From Rhizobium sp. CCGE531 (GTDB taxonomy: Bacteria > Pseudomonadota > Alphaproteobacteria > Rhizobiales > Rhizobiaceae), in NCBI RefSeq assembly GCF_003627795.1, contig NZ_CP032684.1, forward strand, positions 1,155,001 through 1,219,000: a stretch of DNA of 64,000 nucleotides. Reading direction: 5' to 3'. The position numbers were made by a program, and so were the translations under genes. This document shows, piece after piece, positions 44,929-55,206 of this stretch (the first letter of the stretch is position 1; each line of letters opens with the position of its first letter). The notes beneath the pieces were generated by a model, which saw nothing but the letters and a program-made list of their open reading frames with translations, ran no database searches and was not told the origin of the DNA.

Positions 44929-46312
44929 GTCGCTCACCGCTCGCGTCCTGCTGTTGACCACACTCTGGTCTGCCGTGGCGCTGGTGGTGATCGGCCTCGT
45001 CATCTCCAATATCTACCGCAAGAGCGCCGAGCGCGGTTTTCAGGACCTGTTGCGTGCACAGCTCTCCAGTGTCATCAATTCGGTCACAATCGGCGATCAG
45101 GGTGGGCTATCAGGCAAGCCGGAACTTGGCGACCTGCGCTTCGCCCAGCCGAAGACCGGCTGGTACTGGATAGTCGAGCCGCTCGGCACCTATACCGCGA
45201 CACCGCTGGTATCGCCGTCGCTGGGTGCGTCGAACCTGCCGGTGTTGTCGGTGCTGGAGGCACCCTTCGACAAGCAATACCAGCGCTATTACATCGTCAC
45301 GGATGCCTTCGGAAACCGCGTGCAGGTGGCTGAAACCGAAATCCAGTTCGATACGGACCACGCGGCTCGGTTTCGCGTCACAGGCAATGTCGCTGTCGTC
45401 GAGGACGATGTCCGTAATTTCTCCCATAGCCTCTATTTCGCGCTGGTCGGCTTCGGTGTCGGCAGTCTCATCGTCAATGCGCTCGCCATTCTTTACGGCC
45501 TGAAGCCGCTCGATAAGGCCCGCGCAGCGCTGGAGCGCATCCGTGCCGGCGACAGCGAGCGGCTGCAAGGCGATTTCCCACGAGAGATCCTGCCGCTTGC
45601 CAACGAGGTCAATGCGCTGATCGAAAGCAACCGGCGCATCGTCGAGCGTGCCCGCATGCAGGTCGGCAATCTCGCCCACTCGTTGAAAACGCCGATCGCG
45701 GTCCTTCTGAACGAATCCCGCGTGCTCGAGCGTTCGCATGGCGATCTGGTGAAGAACCAGGCGGAAGCGATGCAAGGCCAGGTGCAATCCTATCTCAATC
45801 GCGCCCGCATCGCCGCGCAGCGTGAATCCGTGCTGGCCCGCACTGAGGCCGAGCCGGCGCTGGAGCGGCTCGTCCGTGTCATGCGACGGCTGAATGCCGA
45901 CAAGGAATTCGAGCTCACCGTCTCGCCCAATCTGGCGCTCGCCATGGAGCAGCAGGATCTGGAGGAGACCGTCGGCAATCTCTTGGAAAATGCCGCCCGT
46001 TTTGCCGAACGCAAGGTGCGCCTTTCTGCGAGCGAAGCGCCGCCGGAAATCAAGGGCATCGATCCCGTGCGACGTCATTGGGTGGAACTGGTGGTCGAAG
46101 ATGATGGGCCAGGACTAGAGCCGGATCAGATTCGCGAGGCGATGAAGCGCGGCCGCAGGCTGGATGAGAGCAAGCCCGGCACCGGGCTCGGCCTGTCGAT
46201 TGTCAGCGAGATCACCAATGAATATCAGGGCCGTTTCGAACTGTCCCGGGGCACCTGGGGCGGACTTCGCGCGAGCTTAATTCTTCCGGGCCTGATGAAG
46301 GATGTTGCGTGA
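44918..46312 (+). CDS. feuQ: Sensor histidine kinase FeuQ
   Basis: A 464-residue kinase with two membrane segments (about residues 8-28 and 165-190) enclosing a periplasmic sensor domain, then a HAMP-like linker, the H box VGNLAHSLKTPIAVL (His near residue 253) and a HATPase domain (NLLENAARF, DDGPGL, GTGLGLSIV). The periplasmic domain is where FeuN would act. It overlaps feuP by 11 nt. The overall layout is PhoQ-like. Confidence 0.86.
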   Translation: MRIKSLTARVLLLTTLWSAVALVVIGLVISNIYRKSAERGFQDLLRAQLSSVINSVTIGDQGGLSGKPELGDLRFAQPKTGWYWIVEPLGTYTATPLVSPSLGASNLPVLSVLEAPFDKQYQRYYIVTDAFGNRVQVAETEIQFDTDHAARFRVTGNVAVVEDDVRNFSHSLYFALVGFGVGSLIVNALAILYGLKPLDKARAALERIRAGDSERLQGDFPREILPLANEVNALIESNRRIVERARMQVGNLAHSLKTPIAVLLNESRVLERSHGDLVKNQAEAMQGQVQSYLNRARIAAQRESVLARTEAEPALERLVRVMRRLNADKEFELTVSPNLALAMEQQDLEETVGNLLENAARFAERKVRLSASEAPPEIKGIDPVRRHWVELVVEDDGPGLEPDQIREAMKRGRRLDESKPGTGLGLSIVSEITNEYQGRFELSRGTWGGLRASLILPGLMKDVA

Positions 46313-46402
46313 GGCCCGGCATGATGCCAAAAGACGTTGTGGGTCATGACGATGCCGCAGCGCAGTACCTATGGTTTTGCTTTTTGATACTGGTTCGGTT
46401 GT

Positions 46403-46834
46403 ATGAAGCTTCGTACCTTTTCTCTGGTCGCTCCCTCCCTTTTCGCCGCGATTGCGCTTTCCGGTTGCTCGACGACGAGCGGCTTGGGGGGCGGCAAGAG
46501 CCTGTTTTCGTCTGCGAAGCCTCCAGCCTCCGCAACCTTCATCAATGCTCTTGATGGCGGCATTGTCGAGCGCACTGGTATCAAGCTCAGCGACGGCGAT
46601 AAGCAGCGCGCGCTAGAGGCGGAATATCGGGCGCTTGAGACCTCACCTCTTGGCCAGCCTGTGGCATGGAAGGGCAGGAATGCAAGTGGCGAGGTTATTC
46701 CCGCCGCGCCCTATCAGGTCGGTTCGCAGAATTGCCGGCAATATACCCACACCGTCACGGTCGACAGCAAACCCACGATGGCAAGGGGTGCGGCCTGTCG
46801 CAATGACGACGGCACCTGGACGCCGCTCGAATAG
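46403..46834 (+). CDS. Outer-membrane lipoprotein, 17-kDa surface-antigen-like
   Basis: A 143-residue lipoprotein with lipobox LSGC (Cys22). The mature part contains LDGGIVERTGIKLSDGDKQRALEAEYRALE and a terminal RNDDGTW region, as in RT0821/Lpp0805-type surface proteins. The function is unknown; the family is common in the alphaproteobacterial envelope. It follows feuQ by 90 nt on the same strand and might be cotranscribed. Confidence 0.82.
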   Translation: MKLRTFSLVAPSLFAAIALSGCSTTSGLGGGKSLFSSAKPPASATFINALDGGIVERTGIKLSDGDKQRALEAEYRALETSPLGQPVAWKGRNASGEVIPAAPYQVGSQNCRQYTHTVTVDSKPTMARGAACRNDDGTWTPLE

Positions 46835-46929
46835 GTTTCCACGTCGAAAGGCGCGGCCAAACGCCTCAAATCTTCGTCAGAAAGGCTTTCTCGGTTGGAA
46901 TAAGCGCCCCGTTAAAGTATTGGGCGTGT

Positions 46930-48072
46930 ATGCTGTTCTGGATTCTCGTGGCCGTTCTCACGGCTGTTGTCGGCGCTGTGCTGCTCTATCCCCTTCTGCG
47001 AAGTGCAAAGGAGGCGGATGACTATCGTTCCGGAGAGACCGAGGTCTATCGCGATCAGCTCCGCGAACTGGATCGGGATCTGGCAGGCGGCTTGATTTCC
47101 GCGGAGGAGGCCGGCTATGCCCGCGCCGAGGTCGGCCGGCGCCTCATCGCAATCGCCAAGGACGGGAACATGGCGACGAAATTGCCGGCGCGCGGCAATT
47201 ATCGCCTTGCCCAGGCCTTCATCATCGTCATTCTTCCGGCAGTCGGGCTCTGTCTTTATCTCGCGAACGGCGATCCGGGATTGCCGGCGCAGCCGCTGCA
47301 AGCGCGGCTCGACAAGCCCGGAAACGATCTTGCCATTTCGATCGTCAAGATCGAGCAGCATCTGGCCAGGAACCCGGATGACGGCAAGGGCTGGGAAGTC
47401 CTGGCACCGATCTACTTCAAGACCAACCGTATCGGCGATGCCGAGCTTGCCTATCGCAACGTCCTCCGTCTTCTGGGACCGAATGCGGCGCGCCTCGGCG
47501 ATCTGGGCGAAGTTCTTGTCGTCAAGGCCAATGGCGTCGTGACGGCGGAGGCGCGCAGCGTGCTGCAGCAATCCCTAGCACTCGATGCCGCCAATCCACG
47601 TACGCTTTTCTACCTGGCGCTGGCGCTGGAGCAGGAAGGCAAGGCGGCCGAAGCGAAGACCGCCTTCGAGACCCTGGCGAAACAATCGCCGCCGGATGCG
47701 CCCTGGCTTGCCGCCGTCGACGCGCATATCATCAAGAATGGCGGCCAGCCTGAAGCATCCGCCAATGGCAATGCGCCCGGCAATCCGACCGCCGAGGACG
47801 TCGCCGCGGCGAACGCGCTCAGCGGCGGCGATCGCCAGCAGATGATCCGCGGCATGGTCGATAGCCTCGATGCCAGGCTCAAGGAGGATCCGAAGAATTT
47901 CGAAGGCTGGATGCGGCTGATCCGCTCTTATGCCGTATTGAACGACCGGGATCGCGCCGCTGATGCGCTGAAGCGCGGCCTTGCGGCGTTTCCGGCCGAT
48001 GGAGGGCAGGGCCAGCAGCTTCTGGCGCTGGCGAAGGAATTGGGACTGCCGACGGAGGTGAAGCAGCAATGA
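46930..48072 (+). CDS. ccmI: Cytochrome c maturation protein CcmI (CycH)
   Basis: A 380-residue protein with one N-terminal membrane segment (residues 1-22), a cytoplasmic loop, a second segment (about residues 90-110) and a C-terminal periplasmic TPR region (about 140-380). It delivers apocytochrome c to the heme ligation complex. First gene of the ccmI-ccmE-ccmF-ccmH operon, which would mature the c-type cytochromes seen at 3.9-5.4 kb. The stop overlaps ccmE by 4 nt. Confidence 0.93.
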   Translation: MLFWILVAVLTAVVGAVLLYPLLRSAKEADDYRSGETEVYRDQLRELDRDLAGGLISAEEAGYARAEVGRRLIAIAKDGNMATKLPARGNYRLAQAFIIVILPAVGLCLYLANGDPGLPAQPLQARLDKPGNDLAISIVKIEQHLARNPDDGKGWEVLAPIYFKTNRIGDAELAYRNVLRLLGPNAARLGDLGEVLVVKANGVVTAEARSVLQQSLALDAANPRTLFYLALALEQEGKAAEAKTAFETLAKQSPPDAPWLAAVDAHIIKNGGQPEASANGNAPGNPTAEDVAAANALSGGDRQQMIRGMVDSLDARLKEDPKNFEGWMRLIRSYAVLNDRDRAADALKRGLAAFPADGGQGQQLLALAKELGLPTEVKQQ

Positions 48073-48518
48073 CCCGCAAGCAGAAACGTCTGGCAGTCAT
48101 CGCCGGCGGCATGGGTTTCATCGCCGCCGCCATACTGCTCGTGCTCTTCGCCTTCAGTCAGTCGGTCGCCTATTTCTACATGCCGGCGGATCTGGCGAAA
48201 ACACCGGTCAATGCCGGGACGCTGATCCGCCTGGGTGGCCTCGTCGGCGAGGGCTCGATCGTGCGCGGCCAGGGCACGCAGGTGCAGTTTTCCGTTACCG
48301 ATGGCACCGATACGATTAAGGTCAAATATGATGGCATCCTGCCGGATCTCTTCCGCGAGGGGCAGGGTGTGGTGACCGAAGGCAAGTTCGAACCGGGCAG
48401 CGACGTTTTCGTTGCCGACAGCGTGCTCGCCAAGCATGATGAGCGCTACATGCCGAAGCAGGTCGCCGACAAGCTGAAGGCCGATGGCGTCTGGAAGGGT
48501 GAGGAGGCGGCGCAATGA
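48069..48518 (+). CDS. ccmE: Heme chaperone CcmE (CycJ)
   Basis: A 149-residue periplasmic heme chaperone with an N-terminal anchor (about residues 9-31) and an OB-fold domain. The covalent heme-binding His is H123 with the following Tyr Y127 ([10 protein letters not shown]), so it is the standard His type. It overlaps ccmI and ccmF. Confidence 0.96.
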   Translation: MTRKQKRLAVIAGGMGFIAAAILLVLFAFSQSVAYFYMPADLAKTPVNAGTLIRLGGLVGEGSIVRGQGTQVQFSVTDGTDTIKVKYDGILPDLFREGQGVVTEGKFEPGSDVFVADSVLAKHDERYMPKQVADKLKADGVWKGEEAAQ

Positions 48519-50503
48519 TCATCGAGCTCGGACATTATGCCCTGGTGCTGGCGCTCGCGACCGCGCTCGTCGTCTCCATTCTGCCTGTCGTCGGTGCCCG
48601 GCGCGGCGATGTCTCGATGATGGATATTGCCCCGGTCGGCGCGATCGTCATGTTCCTGCTGGTCGCCTTTTCCTTCGGCGTGCTGACCTACGCCTATGTG
48701 GCCTCCGATTTCTCGGTGCTCAATGTCTGGGCCAATTCCCATTCGCTGATGCCGCTGATCTTCAAGATTTCCGGCGTCTGGGGCAATCACGAGGGATCGA
48801 TGATGCTCTGGCTGCTGATCCTGGCGCTGTTCAGCGCGCTTGTCGCGCTGTTCGGGCGCAATCTGCCCGATGCGCTGCGCGCCAATGTGCTGGCCGTGCA
48901 ATCGTGGATATCATCGGCCTTCCTGATCTTCATCCTGCTGACCTCCAATCCCTTCACCCGCCTCAATCCGGCACCGGCGGAGGGCAAGGATCTCAATCCC
49001 GTGCTGCAGGATATCGGTCTCGCAATCCATCCGCCCTTGCTCTATCTCGGCTATGTCGGCTTCTCCGTCTGTTTTTCATTTGCCGTTGCTGCGCTGCTGG
49101 AAGGCCGCATCGATGCCGCCTGGGCGCGCTGGGTCCGTCCGTGGACGCTGGCAGCCTGGAGCTTCCTGACGCTCGGCATCGCCATGGGCTCCTATTGGGC
49201 CTATTACGAGCTCGGCTGGGGCGGCTGGTGGTTCTGGGATCCGGTGGAAAATGCCTCCTTCATGCCCTGGCTTGCCGGCACGGCGCTACTGCATTCGGCG
49301 CTGGTCATGGAAAAGCGCGACGCTTTGAAGATCTGGACCGTGCTGCTGGCGATCCTCACCTTCTCGCTGTCATTGCTCGGCACCTTCCTCGTCCGCTCCG
49401 GCGTGCTGACTTCCGTCCACTCCTTCGCCAGCGATCCGACGCGCGGCATCTTCATTCTCTGCATTCTCCTCTTTTTCATCGGTGGCGCGTTGTCGCTCTT
49501 CGCCTTCCGCGCGCCGAAGCTTGCCGCCGGCGGATTGTTCGCGCCGATCTCGCGTGAGGGCGCGCTTGTGTTGAACAACCTGATCCTGACGGTCGCCTGC
49601 GGCACGGTGCTGACAGGCACGCTCTATCCGCTGGCGCTCGAAACGCTGACCGGCGACAAGATTTCCGTCGGTCCGCCCTTCTTCAACATGACGTTCGGGC
49701 TGCTGATGACGCCGATCCTCATTGCCGTGCCGTTCGGCCCGCTGCTGGCCTGGAAGCGCGGCGATCTGCTCGGCGCATTGCAGCGGCTCTATGTCGTGGC
49801 AGGGTTGGCCTTTATCGCCGGATTGGTTCTGTTTTACATCAGGCATGGCGGGCCGGTCCTCGCCGTTCTTGGCCTCGCCGCCGGCTTCTTCCTGATCTTC
49901 GGCGCCTTGGCCGATCTCTGGTATCGCGCCGGTATCGGCAAGGCGGCTGCGAATGTCGCCTGGCGGCGCCTCAGCGGGCTGCCGCGCTCCGCTTTCGGTA
50001 CGGCGCTCGCGCATGCGGGCCTCGGCATCACCGTGCTTGGCATTATTGCAGTGACGACCTTCGAGGGCGAGAACATCACCAGCATGAAGCCGGGCGAGAC
50101 AGCTGAACTCGGCGGCTACAGCCTGCGCTTCGAGGGCATGCAGCCCGGCGTCGGTCCCAATTTCACCGAGGATCGTGCCCGCTTCACGGTCAGCCGCAGC
50201 GGCGTCGCCTTTGCGGAAATGTCCTCCGCCAAACGTGTCTTCACCGCGAGCCGTACGGCCACCACCGAATCCGGCATTCTTACGCTTGGGCTCAGCCAGC
50301 TTTATGTGTCGGTCGGCGATGCCAGCAAGGATGGCGGCATGGTCGTGCGCATCTGGTGGAAGCCCTTCATTCTCTGCATCTGGATGGGTGCGCTCGTCAT
50401 GGCGATCGGCGGCTTCGTGTCGCTCAGCGACCGCCGCCTGCGCGTCGGAGCCCCCAGCCGCAAGGCGAAGCCGGTTCGCCCGGCGATGGAGCCGGCCGAA
50501 TGA
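48515..50503 (+). CDS. ccmF: Heme lyase subunit CcmF (CycK)
   Basis: A 662-residue polytopic membrane protein with about 15 segments. The tryptophan-rich WWD heme-binding signature is [20 protein letters not shown] (about residues 232-251), with conserved histidines in flanking loops. With CcmH and CcmI it attaches heme to CxxCH motifs. The start overlaps ccmE by 4 nt. Confidence 0.96.
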   Translation: MIIELGHYALVLALATALVVSILPVVGARRGDVSMMDIAPVGAIVMFLLVAFSFGVLTYAYVASDFSVLNVWANSHSLMPLIFKISGVWGNHEGSMMLWLLILALFSALVALFGRNLPDALRANVLAVQSWISSAFLIFILLTSNPFTRLNPAPAEGKDLNPVLQDIGLAIHPPLLYLGYVGFSVCFSFAVAALLEGRIDAAWARWVRPWTLAAWSFLTLGIAMGSYWAYYELGWGGWWFWDPVENASFMPWLAGTALLHSALVMEKRDALKIWTVLLAILTFSLSLLGTFLVRSGVLTSVHSFASDPTRGIFILCILLFFIGGALSLFAFRAPKLAAGGLFAPISREGALVLNNLILTVACGTVLTGTLYPLALETLTGDKISVGPPFFNMTFGLLMTPILIAVPFGPLLAWKRGDLLGALQRLYVVAGLAFIAGLVLFYIRHGGPVLAVLGLAAGFFLIFGALADLWYRAGIGKAAANVAWRRLSGLPRSAFGTALAHAGLGITVLGIIAVTTFEGENITSMKPGETAELGGYSLRFEGMQPGVGPNFTEDRARFTVSRSGVAFAEMSSAKRVFTASRTATTESGILTLGLSQLYVSVGDASKDGGMVVRIWWKPFILCIWMGALVMAIGGFVSLSDRRLRVGAPSRKAKPVRPAMEPAE

Positions 50504-50518
50504 TGCGTTTGAACCAGC

Positions 50519-50572
50519 CCCCCTCATCCGCCCCCCCGGGAAGAAGGTGCCCCGCAGGGGCGGATGAGGGGG
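50519..50572. repeat. Palindromic intergenic repeat between ccmF and ccmH
   Basis: Perfect 16-bp arms CCCCCTCATCCGCCCC (50519-50534) and GGGGCGGATGAGGGGG (50557-50572) enclose a loop with GAAGAAGGTGCC. The CCCCTCATCC and AAGGTGCC modules are typical of dispersed rhizobial (RIME-like) palindromes. It sits inside the ccm operon and would form a strong mRNA hairpin. Confidence 0.7.
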
Positions 50573-50613
50573 CATTCCATCACAAGAAGAGCAGGGCGGG
50601 GCAGAAGATAGGA

Positions 50614-51069
50614 ATGTTCGCCCGCCTGCTCATGCTGCTGGCATTGCTCTTTGCCGCCGCCCCCGCCTTCGCCGTCAATCCGGACGAGGTCCTGTCAGAT
50701 CCGGCACTGGAAGCGCGGGCACGTACGATTTCGGCCGAACTGCGCTGCATGGTCTGCCAGAATCAATCCATCGATGATTCCAACGCGGATCTTGCCCGCG
50801 ACCTGCGCCTGCTCGTGCGCAAGCGCCTTGCCGACGGCGATACGGATCGGCAGGTGCTCGACTACATCGTTTCCCGCTATGGCGAGTTCGTGCTGCTCAA
50901 GCCGCGCTTGAGCGAAAAGACGTACATACTCTGGGGCGCGCCGATCGCGCTCTTCGTTGTCGGCGGATTGGCCTTGGTCGTCTACGCCCGGCGCCGCGCC
51001 GGCAAACCCACCGGCAAGCCTCTGAGCGACGAGGAAGAGGCGCAATTAAACGAGATCCTGGGAAAATAA
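50614..51069 (+). CDS. ccmH: Cytochrome c maturation thiol protein CcmH (CycL)
   Basis: A 151-residue protein from the proposed start: signal (residues 1-20), thioredoxin-like helical domain with the redox pair C45-M-V-C48 ([10 protein letters not shown]), and a C-terminal membrane anchor (about 104-122). It reduces apocytochrome cysteines. The frame is open back through the palindrome to ATGs at 50500/50503 that overlap the ccmF stop, the spacing seen elsewhere in this operon. The repeat may therefore have inserted in the original N terminus, with ATG at 50614 now used. Confidence 0.88.
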   Translation: MFARLLMLLALLFAAAPAFAVNPDEVLSDPALEARARTISAELRCMVCQNQSIDDSNADLARDLRLLVRKRLADGDTDRQVLDYIVSRYGEFVLLKPRLSEKTYILWGAPIALFVVGGLALVVYARRRAGKPTGKPLSDEEEAQLNEILGK

Positions 51070-51236
51070 CGTCGCCGTCATTTCCTTCACCTCATTGCCA
51101 CCATTTCCTTACATTACGAATTTTTCATGGGGCGGACAGTTCGCTGTAAGGTGTCGCGCCCTATATATTTATCACCACGAGCCAAAGCCGGTTTCGCCGG
51201 CGCAAATTCGACGAGAAAAGAAAAGGTAACTTGCAT

Positions 51237-52790
51237 ATGTTCAGGAATATCAAGAACAGCCTGTCCCGCAGCACCGCTATGAAGGCCTCGGTCATCGCCG
51301 GCCTCGCTGTTGCTGCCCTGGCCACGGGTGTTCCGGCCGAAGTCAGCCGTTCCTATGCCGACGCCGTCAATGTCCAGGCGCCGCAGGTTCCGAGCTTTGC
51401 CAACGTGGTCGATGCCGTGTCGCCGGCCGTCGTCTCGGTTCGCGTCGAATCCCGTGTCAATGCGGCTGCGGATGAAGACGACTCCTTCGGTCTCGGCCGT
51501 GGCTTCGACGATCTTCCGGATGACCACCCGCTGAAGAAGTTCTTCCGCCAGTTCCAGCAGCAGCAGGGCCGAGGCCAGCAGCATGGCCAGAACCAGCAGA
51601 AGAATCCCGATGACAAGGGCCACCTGCGCCCGGTCGCTCAAGGGTCTGGCTTCTTCGTCTCGGAAGATGGTTATATCGTCACCAACAACCACGTCGTTTC
51701 CGACGGAGCTGCCTTCGTCGTCATTCTCAATGACGGCACCGAGCTCGATGCCAAGCTCGTCGGCAAGGATTCCCGCACCGATCTCGCGGTGCTGAAGGTC
51801 GATCCCAAGGGCAAGAAGTTCACCTATGTCGGCTGGGCCGATGACGCCAAGGTCCGCGTCGGTGATTGGGTCGTTGCCGTCGGCAATCCGTTCGGCCTCG
51901 GCGGCACCGTCACCGCGGGTATCGTATCGGCTCGTGGCCGCGACATTCATTCCGGTCCCTATGACGATTACATCCAGATCGACGCGCCGGTGAACAAGGG
52001 CAACTCCGGCGGCCCGACCTTCAATCTCAACGGCCAGGTGGTCGGCATCAACACCGCTATCTTCTCGCAGTCGGGCGGCAGCGTTGGCATCGCCTTCGCA
52101 ATTCCGGCGACGACCGCCAAGGATGTCGTGGCCGACCTGATCAAGTCCGGCACCGTCTCGCGCGGCTGGCTCGGCGTGCAGATCCAGCCGGTCACCAAGG
52201 ATATCGCCGAATCCCTCGGGCTTTCCGAGGCAAGCGGCGCGCTCGTCGTTTCCCCGCAGGACGGCTCGCCCGGCCAGAAGGCCGGCATCAAGAACGGCGA
52301 CGTCGTGACGGCGGTCAATGGCGAGCCGGTCAAGGATCCGCGCGATCTCGCACGCCGCATCGGCGCGATGCAGCCGGGTTCCAAGGTCGAGGTTTCGATC
52401 TGGCGCGCTGGCAAGTCGCAGTCTGTCACCGTCGAGCTCGGCACGCTTCCGGCCGATCAGAGCCAGGCCTCCAACGACGACTCGCAGCCGAGCCAGCCGC
52501 TGCAGCCATCCTCCGAAAAGGCGCTCGCAGACCTCGGCCTCACTGTCGGCCCGTCCGATGATGGCAAGGGCGTTGCAATCACCGCCGTTGACCCCGATTC
52601 CGATGCCGCCGACAAGGGCGTGAAGGAGGGCGAGAAGATCACCTCGGTCAACAACCAGCAGGTTTCGAGCGCCGGCGACATCGCCAAGGTTATCGAGCAG
52701 GCGAAAAAGGATGGTCGCACGCGCGCCCTGTTCCAGATCCAGTCCGGTGACGGCAGCCGCTTCGTCGCTCTGCCGATCAACGCCGGCTGA
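51237..52790 (+). CDS. degP: Periplasmic serine protease DegP (Do/HtrA)
   Basis: A 517-residue protease-chaperone with a signal region (residues 1-44), catalytic triad H152 (TNNHVV), D182 (RTDLAVLKV) and S257 (GNSGGP), and two PDZ domains (about 285-375 and 420-510). A Gln-rich flexible loop lies at about 104-122. It degrades or refolds misfolded envelope proteins. TTCGCT and TATATA 16 nt apart at about 51140-51167 may form the promoter. A strong terminator follows. ATG at 51237 is preferred over an in-frame TTG at 51231. Confidence 0.95.
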   Translation: MFRNIKNSLSRSTAMKASVIAGLAVAALATGVPAEVSRSYADAVNVQAPQVPSFANVVDAVSPAVVSVRVESRVNAAADEDDSFGLGRGFDDLPDDHPLKKFFRQFQQQQGRGQQHGQNQQKNPDDKGHLRPVAQGSGFFVSEDGYIVTNNHVVSDGAAFVVILNDGTELDAKLVGKDSRTDLAVLKVDPKGKKFTYVGWADDAKVRVGDWVVAVGNPFGLGGTVTAGIVSARGRDIHSGPYDDYIQIDAPVNKGNSGGPTFNLNGQVVGINTAIFSQSGGSVGIAFAIPATTAKDVVADLIKSGTVSRGWLGVQIQPVTKDIAESLGLSEASGALVVSPQDGSPGQKAGIKNGDVVTAVNGEPVKDPRDLARRIGAMQPGSKVEVSIWRAGKSQSVTVELGTLPADQSQASNDDSQPSQPLQPSSEKALADLGLTVGPSDDGKGVAITAVDPDSDAADKGVKEGEKITSVNNQQVSSAGDIAKVIEQAKKDGRTRALFQIQSGDGSRFVALPINAG

Positions 52791-52817
52791 TCCCTTCGGC
52801 GTGTGAAATGCATTCAG

Positions 52818-52855
52818 GAAGCCGCGCAAGCCACGGCCTGCGCGGCTTCTTTTTT
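52818..52855 (+). terminator. Terminator after degP
   Basis: Arms GAAGCCGCGCA (52818-52828) and TGCGCGGCTTC (52839-52849) form an 11-bp stem with a 10-nt loop, followed by TTTTTT. Confidence 0.92.
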
Positions 52856-52958
52856 AGAGCAATTCCAGGAAAAGTGCTGCGCGGTTTTCCGTCCGGAATT
52901 GCGAGACGACAAAGCGATGGAGCGGTTCAGAGAACCCGTGAAAAACTGAACCGCTCCA
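52856..52958. repeat. Rhizobial mosaic palindromic repeat
   Basis: Two hairpins in tandem. The first pairs CAATTCC (52860-52866) with GGAATTG (52895-52901), and GGAAAA with TTTTCC inside it. The second pairs GGAGCGGTTCAG (52919-52930) with CTGAACCGCTCC (52946-52957), 12 bp perfect. The sequence resembles a repeat family widely dispersed between rhizobial genes, from memory. Confidence 0.65.
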
Positions 52959-53076
52959 GCACGTTCAATCAGGCTGGCTCCAAGGCAGGTGAAAGATGAC
53001 AACCACTGGCCAACATGCCGTGAATTCTTCCGATTCTGGTTGTGCCGAGGCGACCTCGGCGGGTAATGTCGCCCAC

Positions 53077-53754
53077 ATGAAGATTCTGATCATCGAAGAC
53101 GATCTCGAGGCGGCGGCTTATCTCACCAAGGCGTTTCGCGAGGCTGGCATCGTTGCCGATCACGCGAGCGATGGCGAGAGCGGTCTCTTCATGGCCACCG
53201 AGAACACTTACGATGTCGCCATCATAGACCGCATGCTGCCTCGCCGCGACGGGCTCTCCGTCATCAGCGAACTGCGCCGCAAGGGCGTGCATACGCCGGT
53301 TCTGATCCTTTCCGCGCTCGGCCAGGTCGACGATCGCGTCACGGGCCTGCGCGCCGGCGGCGACGACTACCTGCCGAAGCCCTATGCCTTCAGCGAGCTT
53401 CTGGCGCGCGTCGAAGTGCTCGGCCGCCGCAAGGGCACACCGGAGCAGGATGTCCTTTATCGCGTCGGCGATCTGGAGCTGGACCGGCTCTCGCATGAGG
53501 TGCGTCGCGGCGGCAAGGAAATCCCGCTGCAGCCGCGCGAATTCCGCCTGCTCGAATATCTGATGAAGAATGCCGGCCAGGTCGTGACCCGCACCATGCT
53601 GCTCGAGAATGTCTGGGATTATCATTTCGATCCGCAGACGAACGTCATCGACGTCCATGTTTCGCGCCTGCGCTCCAAGATCGAGAAGGATTTCAGCCAG
53701 CCGCTGCTGAAAACGATCCGTGGCGCCGGATACATGATCAAGGACGAGGGATGA
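53077..53754 (+). CDS. OmpR-family response regulator
   Basis: A 225-residue regulator with receiver site D51 (AIIDRMLPRRDG), conserved Lys in PKPYAFSE and a winged-helix C-terminal domain (from about 128). Forms a two-component pair with the overlapping kinase gene. The frame is also open from ATG 52996, where AGGTGA gives better RBS spacing and would add 27 residues; 53077 matches the family start MKILIIEDD. The regulon is unknown; proximity to degP suggests an envelope-stress role. Confidence 0.88.
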   Translation: MKILIIEDDLEAAAYLTKAFREAGIVADHASDGESGLFMATENTYDVAIIDRMLPRRDGLSVISELRRKGVHTPVLILSALGQVDDRVTGLRAGGDDYLPKPYAFSELLARVEVLGRRKGTPEQDVLYRVGDLELDRLSHEVRRGGKEIPLQPREFRLLEYLMKNAGQVVTRTMLLENVWDYHFDPQTNVIDVHVSRLRSKIEKDFSQPLLKTIRGAGYMIKDEG

Positions 53755-55166
53755 GTCGCTTCCGCGTCCTCTTCAAGTCCACCGCCGTCCGCCTTTCCGC
53801 CCTCTACATCCTTCTCTTTGCACTTTGCGCCGCGACGCTGGTCTTCTACGTCACGGCCATGTCCGAACGGCTGCTGACGGGGCAGATCCGCGACGCCGTT
53901 CAGCAGGAGGTCAATCAAGTCAAGCGCGCCTACGACATCGGCGGGCTGAACCTGCTTCTGCGCACGATGGAGCGCCGCGCCCGCCAGCCGGGCGCCAACC
54001 TCTATGTCATTGCCGGTCCTTCCGGCGACATTCTGGCCGGCAACGTCGCCTCGGTGCAGCCCGGCGTGCTCGGCCAGGCCGGCTGGACGGAGCTGCCCTT
54101 CGTCTACGAGCGCTATACGGACGCTTCCAATGATCCGGAGCGGCGCCATCTGGCGATCGCCAATATCTTCATCCTCGACAACGGCCTGCGCATCCTGATC
54201 GGCCGCGATCTCGGCGAGCCGGAGCGCTTCCGCGTGCTGGTGCGCCAGGCGCTGATGCTGGCGCTGGCGATCATGGGCGTCGGCGCGCTGGTCATCTGGT
54301 TCGGCATCGGCCGCAACGCGCTGAAGCGCATCGACCGGATGACGGATGCCAGCCGCAAGATCATGGCCGGCGACCTTTCCCAGCGCCTGCCGGTCGGCGG
54401 CTCCGGCGACGAGTTCGACCGCATGTCGGCATCGCTGAATGCGATGCTTGGGCGCATCGAGAAACTGAACGAGGGGCTGCGGCAGGTCTCAGACAATATC
54501 GCGCATGACCTCAAGACCCCGCTGACACGCCTGCGCAACAAGGCCGCCGATGCGCTCGACAATGCCGACAGCGACGGCCGTCGCGTTGCCCTCGAGGGCA
54601 TCATCGGCGAGTCCGACCAGCTGATCCGCACCTTCAATGCGCTCTTGATGATTTCCCGCGTCGAGGCGGGATCGGTGGCCGCCGAAATGACTGATGTCGA
54701 TCTTTCCTCCATCGTCGCCGATACGGCCGAACTCTATGAGCCGGTTGCCGAAGAAGCAGGCCTGGCGCTGACGGCGGATATCGAGCCTGACGTCGTGGTG
54801 CAGGGCAACCGCGAACTGATCGGTCAGGCGCTGTTCAACCTCATCGACAATGCCCTCAAATATGCTTCGGGCTGCAACGGCAAGCAGGCGATAATCTTCA
54901 GGCTGGCGCGCACCCATGATGCGGTCACGCTCGCCGTCGCCGATCACGGACCGGGCATTCCCGCCCATCAGCGCGCCGATGTGGTCAAGCGGTTCTTCCG
55001 CCTGGACGAAAGCCGTTCCAAGCCCGGAACCGGCCTTGGCCTCGCTCTGGTCGAGGCGGTCATGGAGCTGCATGGCGGCCGGCTGGAGCTTTCCGATACC
55101 GATCCAAACAGTCCCGACGCCAAGGGATTAACGGTCACCATGATCTTCCCCATGCAGAAACAATAG
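53751..55166 (+). CDS. Sensor histidine kinase with HAMP domain
   Basis: A 471-residue kinase with two membrane segments (about residues 12-34 and 163-186), a periplasmic sensor part, a HAMP domain (about 187-240), the H box DNIAHDLKTPLTRL (His near residue 252) and HATPase motifs (NLIDNALKY, DHGPGI, GTGLGLALVEA). Its ATG overlaps the response-regulator stop. The stimulus is unknown. Confidence 0.9.
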   Translation: MSRFRVLFKSTAVRLSALYILLFALCAATLVFYVTAMSERLLTGQIRDAVQQEVNQVKRAYDIGGLNLLLRTMERRARQPGANLYVIAGPSGDILAGNVASVQPGVLGQAGWTELPFVYERYTDASNDPERRHLAIANIFILDNGLRILIGRDLGEPERFRVLVRQALMLALAIMGVGALVIWFGIGRNALKRIDRMTDASRKIMAGDLSQRLPVGGSGDEFDRMSASLNAMLGRIEKLNEGLRQVSDNIAHDLKTPLTRLRNKAADALDNADSDGRRVALEGIIGESDQLIRTFNALLMISRVEAGSVAAEMTDVDLSSIVADTAELYEPVAEEAGLALTADIEPDVVVQGNRELIGQALFNLIDNALKYASGCNGKQAIIFRLARTHDAVTLAVADHGPGIPAHQRADVVKRFFRLDESRSKPGTGLGLALVEAVMELHGGRLELSDTDPNSPDAKGLTVTMIFPMQKQ

Positions 55167-55206
55167 GTTAATCCTGCAGTATCCGCTTGCTGTTGGGGAG
55201 AACTGC

